Part shown: one piece after another, positions 1-5,547 of the stretch | Numbering within the stretch: the stretch's first letter is position 1 | How the letters are laid out: the number at the start of each line of letters is the position of its first letter | DNA from: a bacterium | Lineage (GTDB): Bacteria > Patescibacteriota > Microgenomatia > Woykebacterales > RBG-16-39-9b | Length of the DNA: 9,441 nucleotides | Assembly (NCBI GenBank): GCA_030690175.1 | Contig: JAUYHE010000023.1 | Coordinates: 1-9,441, forward strand | Direction: 5' to 3' | Notes under the pieces: model-generated | Told to the model about the DNA's origin: nothing | Databases searched by the model: none | Seen by the model: only the letters and a program-made list of their open reading frames with translations | Translations under genes and position numbers: made by a program

Positions 1-394
1 TGGTATTACCCTTACCAATATGTTTTTTTAGCACTTTCCAGACGGTCTCTACTTTATAAAAAGCGGAATCATCGCCATTTAAAACCAGGATTTCTTTTTT
101 CTCTTTGGCCACCTGGACCAAACCGATTTTTACAGCGTGGCCGGTACCAAGCCTTTTACCTTGATAGGCAACCTTGAAATCTTTTCCGACTGTTTTCCTT
201 ACTTTTTCCGCCTGATGACCCACCACGACAACCACTTCTTCCACACCCAACTCTCTTAATAAATCCAAGGTGTAACTAATCATAGGCCGATCGGCGAGCT
301 CGTATAAAACTTTCGGTTTTGGACTAGGTGCGCCACCTGCTAGTCTAGTGCCTTTTCCCGCGGCAAGCACAATCGCTGCGAAATCTTTAATCAT
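1..394 (-). CDS. glmU: GlmU-type nucleotidyltransferase, N-terminal part (3' end outside window)
   Basis: This is the first 131 codons of a sugar-phosphate nucleotidyltransferase; the rest lies beyond base 1. Visible motifs are the nucleotide-binding LAAGKGTRL (residues 10-18), PKVLYEL (27-33), a run of valines followed by GH (54-60), and QGKRLGTGHAV (78-88), the last very like the QxxQLGTGHA of GlmU. LNGDD (105-109) sits where GlmU has its metal-binding YGD, but the following SAFY differs from the usual VPLI. GlmU's uridyltransferase domain makes UDP-GlcNAc from GlcNAc-1-phosphate in the cytoplasm, the entry to peptidoglycan precursors. The ATG overlaps the murE stop as ATGA, so the two are probably translationally coupled. 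Whether the C-terminal acetyltransferase domain is present cannot be seen. An alternative is another family member such as a glucose-1-phosphate thymidylyl- or uridylyltransferase. Confidence 0.8.
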   Translation of the reverse strand, partial: MIKDFAAIVLAAGKGTRLAGGAPSPKPKVLYELADRPMISYTLDLLRELGVEEVVVVVGHQAEKVRKTVGKDFKVAYQGKRLGTGHAVKIGLVQVAKEKKEILVLNGDDSAFYKVETVWKVLKKHIGKGNT

Positions 395-1707
395 TTTTTC
401 AGCCTCGATTTTAGGGCGTTTCTTGCCACAAATTCATCACTCCAAGGGTATTCCACACCAGCAATATTCATACTCTTTTCGTGGCCCTTGCCAAATATTG
501 CCACGGTATCACCCTCTTTTGCTAGTGTCCCAATCGCTGTATTTATTGCGGCGGCTCGGTCGGTTATTTTCCAAAAAGTACGGTTTGGTATCCCACCGGC
601 ATTCAACGCGCCAGAAGCGATCTGATCGTTTATTTTATTTACGTCCTCACTTCTTGGGTCTTCCGCGGTAAAAATACTTAAGTCAGCCAACTCCGTGGCA
701 ATTTTTCCCATCATTGGTCGCTTATCGATATCCCGTTCACCTGCGCTGCCAAAGACAACAATTATTCTCCCTTTGGCAAACGCTCTCAATGCTTTCAAAG
801 CTTCCCTTAATGCGTTTGGAGTATGGGCAAAATCGACGAAAACATCAAAGTTTTGACCTTCATCCACCAACTGCATCCGACCCGGAACTCCTTTAAAATT
901 AGTCAGTGCTTTCAGGATTTTTTCCTCGTCAATACCAATTGCTTTTGCCAATGTAAACGCTCCCAAAATATTGAAAACATTATACTCGCCAGTAATTGTT
1001 GATTTTATTATTTTTCGCGCTTCTTTTTTAATTGGCTCCTTCCTGTGGTTGGAAAAAACTTCAAACTCCAAACCTCCTTTAGACAATTTTATATTTTTGG
1101 CCGAAAAATCAGCCGAGTTTTTTATTCCGTAGGTAAGCAGTTGCCCAGATCCTTTTTCCTTCAGTGCCTCAAAAGATTCGTCGTCCGCGTTCAAAACTCT
1201 AATTTTTACGTTGCTAAGTAATTTTGCTTTTGCAGCCAGATAATTTTCGTAAGTCTTGTGGTAGTCGAGGTGCTCGTGGGTTATATTGGTAATTATCCCA
1301 GCGAAAAATTTTACAAACGCCACTCTCTCCTGCTCAAGACCGTGCGAAGTTACTTCAAGAACTGCGTATTCGCAACCAAATTTGGCAATTTTTTTGAGAA
1401 GGTGTTGAACCGTAAAGGGACTTGGCGTAGTCACGTGCAAACCTGTCTCGATACTTTTATCACCGATCTTTGCTTCAACCGTAGAAATCATTGAAGCGTT
1501 TTTTCCGGCCTCGTTTAAAATATGGTAAATAAGATGTACGGTGGTCGTCTTGCCATCCGTGCCAGTAACGCCAATTACTTTTAGGCGTCTGGACGGAAAT
1601 AAAAAAATTAAAGCTCCGATGAGAGCTTGAATAAAATGATAGGTTTTCTTAATCGGTTCGGGAACCAGCTTTTTAAGGCTAGCTAGCATAGACTGGGATT
1701 TTAACAT
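391..1707 (-). CDS. murE: MurE-like UDP-N-acetylmuramyl-tripeptide synthetase with shortened N-terminus
   Basis: This cytoplasmic Mur ligase is expected to add the third stem-peptide residue to UDP-MurNAc-L-Ala-D-Glu using ATP. Of 438 residues, the central ATPase domain has the P-loop GVTGTDGKTTT (46-56), substrate-loop TTPSP (93-97), EVTSHGL (118-124), TNITHEHLDYH (140-150) and K160 in YLAAK, where MurE has its carbamoylated lysine. The C-terminal domain has GRMQ (277-280), DFAHTPNAL (292-300) and EDPRSED (349-355). The last replaces the DNPR motif of diaminopimelate-adding MurE, so the amino acid added is uncertain. Only about 45 residues precede the P-loop, including a hydrophobic stretch (24-38); canonical MurE has a full UDP-binding domain there, roughly twice as long. 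It lies 43 bases after ftsI and overlaps the next gene by 4. No clear Shine-Dalgarno precedes ATG 1707; ATG 1689 is also possible. Confidence 0.88.
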   Translation of the reverse strand: MLKSQSMLASLKKLVPEPIKKTYHFIQALIGALIFLFPSRRLKVIGVTGTDGKTTTVHLIYHILNEAGKNASMISTVEAKIGDKSIETGLHVTTPSPFTVQHLLKKIAKFGCEYAVLEVTSHGLEQERVAFVKFFAGIITNITHEHLDYHKTYENYLAAKAKLLSNVKIRVLNADDESFEALKEKGSGQLLTYGIKNSADFSAKNIKLSKGGLEFEVFSNHRKEPIKKEARKIIKSTITGEYNVFNILGAFTLAKAIGIDEEKILKALTNFKGVPGRMQLVDEGQNFDVFVDFAHTPNALREALKALRAFAKGRIIVVFGSAGERDIDKRPMMGKIATELADLSIFTAEDPRSEDVNKINDQIASGALNAGGIPNRTFWKITDRAAAINTAIGTLAKEGDTVAIFGKGHEKSMNIAGVEYPWSDEFVARNALKSRLKK

Positions 1708-1728
1708 ATAGGAAACAGCCTAGCAAAC

Positions 1729-1751
1729 AAAATATTTTAGCCAAATATTTT
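1729..1751 (-). repeat. AT-only inverted repeat between ftsI and murE
   Basis: Nine-base perfect arms (AAAATATTT at 1729-1737 and AAATATTTT at 1743-1751) flank a 5-base loop, touching the ftsI stop codon. The stem has no G-C pairs and no following U-tract, so it is a weak hairpin. It might protect or separate the ftsI and murE segments of the mRNA, or it may be chance in AT-rich DNA. Confidence 0.4.
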
Positions 1752-3520
1752 TATTTACTTACCGGAATTCCCCAATAAGGATAGAGTTCCTCAATAATTT
1801 TAAAAAATAGTGGCTCGGCGGTATCGGCCGCAAAAATCGAAGCCGATGGTTCAAAAAGCGCCACAATCATCGTAAATCTTGGATCTTCTGCCGGACCAAA
1901 GCCCACAAATGAAGCAACCGTCTTTGTTGAATACCTACCGGCCACAGGAACCTGGGCTGTTCCAGTTTTTCCGGCTACACGGTAGCCGTGAGGAATCAAT
2001 CTTTTAGCTTCGCCTCCTTCCACTGCTGCCAACAATAGTTGTCTCATTGTCGCCGCTGTTGATGATTTTATTACTTGACGCTCCTTTTTTGGCGAAAAGT
2101 CTACTTCCCCTTTAGGACTAGTTATTTTTTGGACAACATACGGCTTCATCAACACGCCATCGTTGGAAATCGCAGCCAAAGCAGTTACCATTTGTAGAGG
2201 TGTCACCGATAAACCCTGACCAAAAGCCGCCGTCACTAACTCAATCTCGTTCCAATCTGATCGATTCTTTATAATACCAGTTTCCTCACCTTGTAAATCT
2301 ATTCCGGAAGAGGCGCCAAACCCAAAATCTTTGATGTATTTTAAAAAGACATCAATTCCCATTTTTTGAGCAGCAAAGGCTGCCCCGACATTGTCTGAAT
2401 GCTGCAGTATCTGAGTAATTGTTGAATTTGGGTGATATTTATTATCGAATGTTTGGACTTCAAAACCGGCCGCCTTAATCGGCCCTTTACACGGACAAAT
2501 AGTACTAGTTTGTATTGATCCCGAGTCTAGCGCCGCCGAAAAAGTGACTGATTTGAAAGTTGAACCAGGCTCATAAACCTCACCGACCCCCAGGTTCTTA
2601 AAATACTCGTTCTTTGCACCGCTGGGATCAGCCAGATTAAAGGTGGGAAAGGAGCTACTTGCAATCAGTGCTCCGGTTCTAGGGTTCAGAATTAGGGCCG
2701 CTCCGCTTTTCGCACCGTAACGTTCAACGCCTTCTTTAATCTTTTTGTCTAAAACATACTGCGCTGTTCTGTCAATCGTGGTATGTAAATCCATACCGTT
2801 TAACGTCCCTAACCCCTCTGGATCAGCTGCCAAAATAGGCCGACCAAGTGCATCTACTTCCTGAATCAGAGTACCAACCCGACCTCGCAATTTATCATCA
2901 TAGTACCCTTCCAAACCAAAATAACCTTTATCATCACCTTTATTATCTTTGCCTACAAAACCAAGTAGATTTGCCGCTAAATTACCCTCAGGATAAAAAC
3001 GCTCTGTGTCTTCCTCGAAACCAATTCCCTTAATATGGAAAGCTTCGATCTGTTTTTTAGTATCTTCATTTATTTTTTTGGCTAGCGGCACCCAAATAAG
3101 CTTTGGTTGGTGAAGTTGAAAGGAAATATTTGTTCTGATTTCATCCCAAATATTATCTTTTTCGCTTTGCGAAACCTTTTCTCTTACAGCAATTTTTTCC
3201 TTTAGAAGAATAGGTGCAATTTTTTCGGAAATTGTTTTAACAAAGTCATCGTAAGATTCATCCTTTTGCCGCAGCTTCCTTATTTCCGGCAAAATAGAGT
3301 ACATTAAAAAAGCTCTTTGATTGGAAACTAAAATTGAGCCGTCCGCAGCAAAGATTTTACCCCTCTTTGCACCAACCTGAACAGTATTTTCTATCTGGCT
3401 TTGAGCTGCAACCGTAAAATCCGAATGTTTTAAAATCTGCCAATAAAATAATCGGCCGATTATTACGGCCGAAAACAAGAACAATAAAATTTCTAAGACT
3501 ACGACTCTGCTCCGACTCAT
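1751..3520 (-). CDS. ftsI: Class B penicillin-binding protein (FtsI/PBP2-type D,D-transpeptidase)
   Basis: This membrane-anchored transpeptidase cross-links peptidoglycan at the septum. The 589 residues begin with a short cytoplasmic tail and one membrane helix (about 6-27). A dimerisation/pedestal domain follows, with RGKIFAADGSILV (53-65), the family's RGxIxDRxG signature in modified form. The C-terminal transpeptidase domain has all three active-site motifs: STFK (320-323, nucleophile S320), SDN (375-377) and KTG (518-520). Length and layout fit FtsI/PBP2x-type enzymes; no PASTA repeats are seen. A CPC pair (342-344) lies between the SxxK and SxN motifs. The ATG overlaps the stop of the ftsL-like gene (ATGA), and murE follows, the usual dcw order. 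Position rather than motif favours FtsI over the elongation enzyme PBP2/MrdA. Confidence 0.93.
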   Translation of the reverse strand: MSRSRVVVLEILLFLFSAVIIGRLFYWQILKHSDFTVAAQSQIENTVQVGAKRGKIFAADGSILVSNQRAFLMYSILPEIRKLRQKDESYDDFVKTISEKIAPILLKEKIAVREKVSQSEKDNIWDEIRTNISFQLHQPKLIWVPLAKKINEDTKKQIEAFHIKGIGFEEDTERFYPEGNLAANLLGFVGKDNKGDDKGYFGLEGYYDDKLRGRVGTLIQEVDALGRPILAADPEGLGTLNGMDLHTTIDRTAQYVLDKKIKEGVERYGAKSGAALILNPRTGALIASSSFPTFNLADPSGAKNEYFKNLGVGEVYEPGSTFKSVTFSAALDSGSIQTSTICPCKGPIKAAGFEVQTFDNKYHPNSTITQILQHSDNVGAAFAAQKMGIDVFLKYIKDFGFGASSGIDLQGEETGIIKNRSDWNEIELVTAAFGQGLSVTPLQMVTALAAISNDGVLMKPYVVQKITSPKGEVDFSPKKERQVIKSSTAATMRQLLLAAVEGGEAKRLIPHGYRVAGKTGTAQVPVAGRYSTKTVASFVGFGPAEDPRFTMIVALFEPSASIFAADTAEPLFFKIIEELYPYWGIPVSK

Positions 3521-3843
3521 CGGTTCGCGATTGGAACGCTAGGACTCAAAATCTCGACGTTTTTCGATGCCACAAAACCCTTTTCTTTAGCTAAACTTTC
3601 AACTCTAGCTAAGGAGTTCAATTTACTTATCTCATTTTCTATAAACTGATTTTCCTCTTGGAGTAATTTTACTTTTTGGTTTGCCGCAGCTAACCGTTGT
3701 CCCGAAACCGCTAAAACATTCGACACCACTACTCGCGCCATAGTAAACCCGGCTGTAGCTACGACCAAAAGGATAAGCGTTTTTTTGAACGTGACTTTAT
3801 TGTGTTTTTCACTTGAATCTCTTTTTAACATTTGGGCAGGCAC
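3517..3843 (-). CDS. ftsL: FtsL/DivIC-like septum protein
   Basis: This is a small bitopic membrane protein of 108 residues. It has a basic cytoplasmic tail (1-21), one membrane helix (about 22-42), then a coiled-coil-like segment rich in K, Q, E and L (about 48-80). It ends in SLAKEKGFV (83-91), which resembles the IExxAREKLGM end of FtsL/DivIC domains. In other bacteria FtsL forms a complex with FtsB/DivIC and FtsQ/DivIB and activates the FtsW-FtsI septal synthase. Sequence similarity is low in this family, so the call rests on architecture and on the slot between rsmH and ftsI, whose start it overlaps by 4 bases. The start is uncertain: GTG 3843 has no good Shine-Dalgarno, while ATG 3831 is preceded at about 11 bases by AAGG. 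The ATG start would give 104 residues. Confidence 0.78.
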   Translation of the reverse strand: MPAQMLKRDSSEKHNKVTFKKTLILLVVATAGFTMARVVVSNVLAVSGQRLAAANQKVKLLQEENQFIENEISKLNSLARVESLAKEKGFVASKNVEILSPSVPIANR

Positions 3844-3889
3844 CTTCAGTGATCAGAAAGCAGGTAACAGCTAGCCAACCTTGTGCTCT

Positions 3890-3917
3890 CTGTTTACTGT
3901 TCTCTACTCACTGTTTC
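3890..3917. repeat. Degenerate heptad tandem repeat at the 3' end of rsmH
   Basis: On the plus strand four 7-base units lie in register: CTGTTTA, CTGTTCT, CTACTCA, CTGTTTC. CTGTT recurs at 3890, 3897 and 3911. The array covers the rsmH stop and its last codons and runs into the 64-base gap before ftsL. The rest of the gap (AGGTAAC, AGCTAGC) is similarly low in complexity. This could be a decayed short tandem repeat; four imperfect units are weak evidence. Confidence 0.4.
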
Positions 3918-4804
3918 TCGACTATCCTCATCTTGGCGCTCCGGGAGCGCGGGTTTTCTACAATTTCTTCTCTAGCTGGAACGATTGGTTTTTTGGTTAA
4001 AACCTGTAGCTCATTTCTTTCTCGAAAGAACGTCTTAACGACTCTATCCTCAAGAGAGTGGAAGCTAATCACCACTAATCTCCCACCTTTTTCTAATAAA
4101 CCTACAGATCCTTCTAGACCCTTCTCCAAATTAGCTATTTCGTTGTTCACGGCTATTCTTAAGGCTTGAAACACTCTTGTCGCCGGATGTATTTTCCCGC
4201 GCCTCCCCACCGCTCTCTCAATAATCCCCGCCAGTTGTGTACTTGTGGTTATCTTTTCCTTTACTCTAGACTGGACGATAGCACGAGCAATACGTCGGCT
4301 AGCGTGCTCTTCACCAAATTTAAAAAAAAGCTCATAAAGTTCCCTTTCCGAAAAATTGTTTACCAAATCAGCCGCCGTCACCGCTAAAGCCGGGTCCATT
4401 CTCATATCAAGCGGCTCATTTCTTTTAAAAGAAAATCCCCTTTTTCCTTCTTCTAGCTGCAAACTAGACAAACCAAGATCAAAAAGAACTCCGGATGTTT
4501 CCCAAACCCCAAAATTGGAAGCAATCTGGGTGATATTCGCAAAATTGCCTTGAACAGCGGTGAAACCTTCTTTTTGAGCGATCAGTAAACCGCTGCGTTT
4601 TTCTGGATGCAACCCAAAAAGTCTCGCAGCGTTTTCAATCGCCTGTGGATCCACATCAATGCCAAGTACAGCACCGCCAAGTTCTAAAATACCTTTTGTA
4701 TGGCCGCCGCCATTTAACGTCGCATCGATATAGGTCTTACCAGGTTTCACCCCAAGCGCTTCCAAAACTTCCTTGTACAAAACGCTTCTGTGGGCTGTGT
4801 TCAC
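3908..4804 (-). CDS. rsmH: 16S rRNA (cytosine-1402-N4)-methyltransferase RsmH (MraW)
   Basis: RsmH uses S-adenosylmethionine to methylate N4 of C1402 in the ribosomal P site. Numbered from GTG 4804 (298 residues), the SAM-binding motif is DATLNGGGHT (27-36). The family signatures LFDLGLSSLQL (108-118), HPATRVFQALRIAVN (206-220), SFHSLEDR (247-254) and NPRSRSAKMR (284-293) are all present. An open frame reaches back to ATG 4858 inside mraZ, but I prefer GTG 4804. It lies one base after the mraZ stop, has AAAGGGG about six bases upstream, and puts AHRSVLYKEVLEAL at the usual N-terminus. The mraZ-rsmH pair is the canonical start of dcw clusters, and the one-base gap suggests coupled translation. 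The last codons fall in a heptad repeat without disrupting the conserved C-terminus. Confidence 0.95.
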   Translation of the reverse strand: MNTAHRSVLYKEVLEALGVKPGKTYIDATLNGGGHTKGILELGGAVLGIDVDPQAIENAARLFGLHPEKRSGLLIAQKEGFTAVQGNFANITQIASNFGVWETSGVLFDLGLSSLQLEEGKRGFSFKRNEPLDMRMDPALAVTAADLVNNFSERELYELFFKFGEEHASRRIARAIVQSRVKEKITTSTQLAGIIERAVGRRGKIHPATRVFQALRIAVNNEIANLEKGLEGSVGLLEKGGRLVVISFHSLEDRVVKTFFRERNELQVLTKKPIVPAREEIVENPRSRSAKMRIVEKQ

Positions 4805-4805
4805 T

Positions 4806-5237
4806 TCAAACCCCTTTCTCCGAAAGCTTTTCGGCGATCTCTTCGCCTCGTTTTTCAAGTTTTTTCGCTAATTTGTCCCAACGAGACGGGCTCCATATCT
4901 CAATTCTTCCTAAAATACCTACCAAAATAACCTCTTTTGTTATTCCGGCGTACACAAGCAGGTATTCGGGCATTTTAATTCTGCCAAGTTGATCAAACTC
5001 AACTTCGGCTGCTCCTCCAAAAAGATATCGTTCAAACGCCCGAGTGTCTGCTTGAGTTACCGACAATTCCTGCAAACTGGCTGTTAAATGACCCCAACTT
5101 TCTTTGGAGTAAAGAAACAAACAGCCATCCAAACCCTTGGTTAGAATGGCGCCATTTGCAAGATTTTCCCTAAATTTTTTAGGTACAGCTATCCTACCCT
5201 TGTAATCTAAATTGTGTCTATACTCACCTAGAAACAT
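4806..5237 (-). CDS. mraZ: Transcriptional regulator MraZ
   Basis: MraZ is a DNA-binding protein with a tandem AbrB-like (SpoVT-AbrB) fold. It forms ring oligomers and regulates its own dcw operon by binding closely spaced direct repeats. The 143 residues contain the two hallmark motifs, DYKGR (11-15) and DQLGR (82-86), one per half, each followed by a short basic/proline stretch (IAVPKKF, IKMPEYL). Length is typical. The start is set by the family-typical MFLGEY N-terminus. No properly spaced Shine-Dalgarno exists: AAGGGA directly abuts the ATG, too close for normal use. The gene is first in its operon, about 160 bases below a strong promoter and a 10-base repeat array that is its likely operator. 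The charged tail (119-143) overlaps nothing if rsmH starts at GTG 4804. Confidence 0.95.
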   Translation of the reverse strand: MFLGEYRHNLDYKGRIAVPKKFRENLANGAILTKGLDGCLFLYSKESWGHLTASLQELSVTQADTRAFERYLFGGAAEVEFDQLGRIKMPEYLLVYAGITKEVILVGILGRIEIWSPSRWDKLAKKLEKRGEEIAEKLSEKGV

Positions 5238-5249
5238 TCCCTTGATTGT

Positions 5250-5316
5250 GCAGGGTCCAAGGGCAGACCCACCTGCAACGCATGCGTAGCATTGCGGGCA
5301 GGGATAAGTCCCCTGC
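5250..5316 (-). promoter_or_regulatory. Structured GC-rich 5' leader of mraZ (three successive hairpins)
   Basis: Read on the minus strand, three hairpins follow one another. Hairpin 1 pairs GCAGGG (5316-5311) with CCCTGC (5303-5298) around a 7-base loop. Hairpin 2 pairs GCAATGC (5295-5289) with GCGTTGC (5281-5275), including one G-U pair, around a 7-base loop. Hairpin 3 pairs GGGTC (5270-5266) with GACCC (5257-5253) around an 8-base loop. The last stem ends 15 bases before the mraZ ATG. The stretch is conspicuously GC-rich. I recognise no known riboswitch, SRP RNA, RNase P or tRNA signature. It may be a 5' UTR control element or an unrecognised small RNA. Confidence 0.5.
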
Positions 5317-5347
5317 TGTCCAGACTTGGGCAGGCTGTGGAGGGTAG

Positions 5348-5376
5348 GTGGTAAAAGTTGTTACACTTTTTACCAC
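5348..5376. repeat. Inverted copy of the MraZ box, able to form a hairpin
   Basis: The plus strand carries GTGGTAAAAG at 5348-5357. This mirrors the minus-strand unit GTGGTAAAAAG at 5376-5366, with TGTAACAA (5365-5358) between. In the mRNA the two arms can form a stem of about 10 pairs with one bulged A. In DNA the element gives MraZ boxes in opposite orientations. There is no following U-tract, so it is not a typical terminator. Confidence 0.7.
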
Positions 5377-5396
5377 TTTTTACCCTTTTTTACCAC
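5357..5396 (-). promoter_or_regulatory. Probable MraZ operator: four 10-base direct repeats
   Basis: On the minus strand, units with an exact 10-base period start at 5396, 5386, 5376 and 5366. Units 1 and 3 are GTGGTAAAAA, unit 2 is AGGGTAAAAA, and unit 4 is a weaker GTGTAACAAC. Known MraZ boxes are direct repeats with this 10-base spacing: TGGGA repeats in Escherichia coli, AAAGTG(T/G) repeats in mollicutes. The AAAAAGTGG and AAAAAGTGT steps here match the mollicute form. The array starts at about +2 of the predicted transcript, so bound MraZ would block or modulate promoter clearance. Confidence 0.85.
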
Positions 5397-5403
5397 TAGA
5401 GTA

Positions 5404-5432
5404 ATAGTATTACACAGTAGGTAGCTTGTCAA
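5404..5432 (-). promoter_or_regulatory. Sigma-70-type promoter for the mraZ operon
   Basis: The -35 is TTGACA (5432-5427), a perfect consensus. A 17-base spacer leads to the -10 TACTAT (5409-5404). Transcription should start near A5397, giving a leader of about 160 bases before mraZ. This is the clearest promoter in the window, and it directly abuts the MraZ box array. Confidence 0.85.
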
Positions 5433-5434
5433 CC

Positions 5435-5502
5435 AAAAAAACCCGAAAAAATAGGATCGAACAAATTGAATAAGGATACTAATAATGGAATTGGTTTCGG
5501 GT
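5435..5502 (-). terminator. Possible long-loop terminator after glyS
   Basis: On the minus strand ACCCGAAA (5502-5495) can pair with TTTCGGGT (5448-5441), and a run of Ts (5440-5435) follows. This resembles an intrinsic terminator for glyS about 45 bases after its stop. The loop is about 46 bases with no obvious internal stem, which makes folding slow and the call weak. The T-run ends two bases before the -35 of the mraZ promoter. Confidence 0.4.
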
Positions 5503-5547
5503 AGGAAATGAGTAGATTCGAATGCTAAAGGTCAACCTGTTAAAAAT

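Larger units (their letters stand above)
5238..5547 (-). other. Gene-free regulatory region between glyS and mraZ
   Basis: No credible coding frame is seen on either strand in these 310 bases. In transcription order it contains unremarkable AT-rich sequence (5547-5503), a possible terminator, the mraZ promoter, the MraZ box array with its inverted copy, and a GC-rich foldable leader. The leader's base composition contrasts sharply with the AT-rich flanks. The individual elements are listed separately. Confidence 0.85.

Noticed and set aside
1729..1751. Intrinsic terminator between ftsI and murE
   Set aside because: The stem has only A-T pairs and no U-tract, and a terminator inside a tight cell-wall operon is unlikely.
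4805..4858. Upstream ATG start for rsmH at 4858
   Set aside because: It would overlap the mraZ end by 53 bases and add a non-conserved basic tail. GTG 4804 has a well-spaced AAAGGGG and gives the family's normal N-terminus.
5278..5287. Perfect palindrome ACGCATGCGT as a protein-binding site
   Set aside because: It is better explained as part of the second leader hairpin, and a single 10-base palindrome has little weight on its own.
5253..5340. SRP RNA, RNase P RNA or tRNA in the GC-rich leader
   Set aside because: The SRP helix 8 core (GGAAGGAAGCAGCC type), the RNase P GAGGAAAGTC core and a tRNA T-arm are all absent on both strands.
5512..5525. ATTCGAAT string resembling a tRNA T-loop
   Set aside because: No matching acceptor, D or anticodon arms lie around it.
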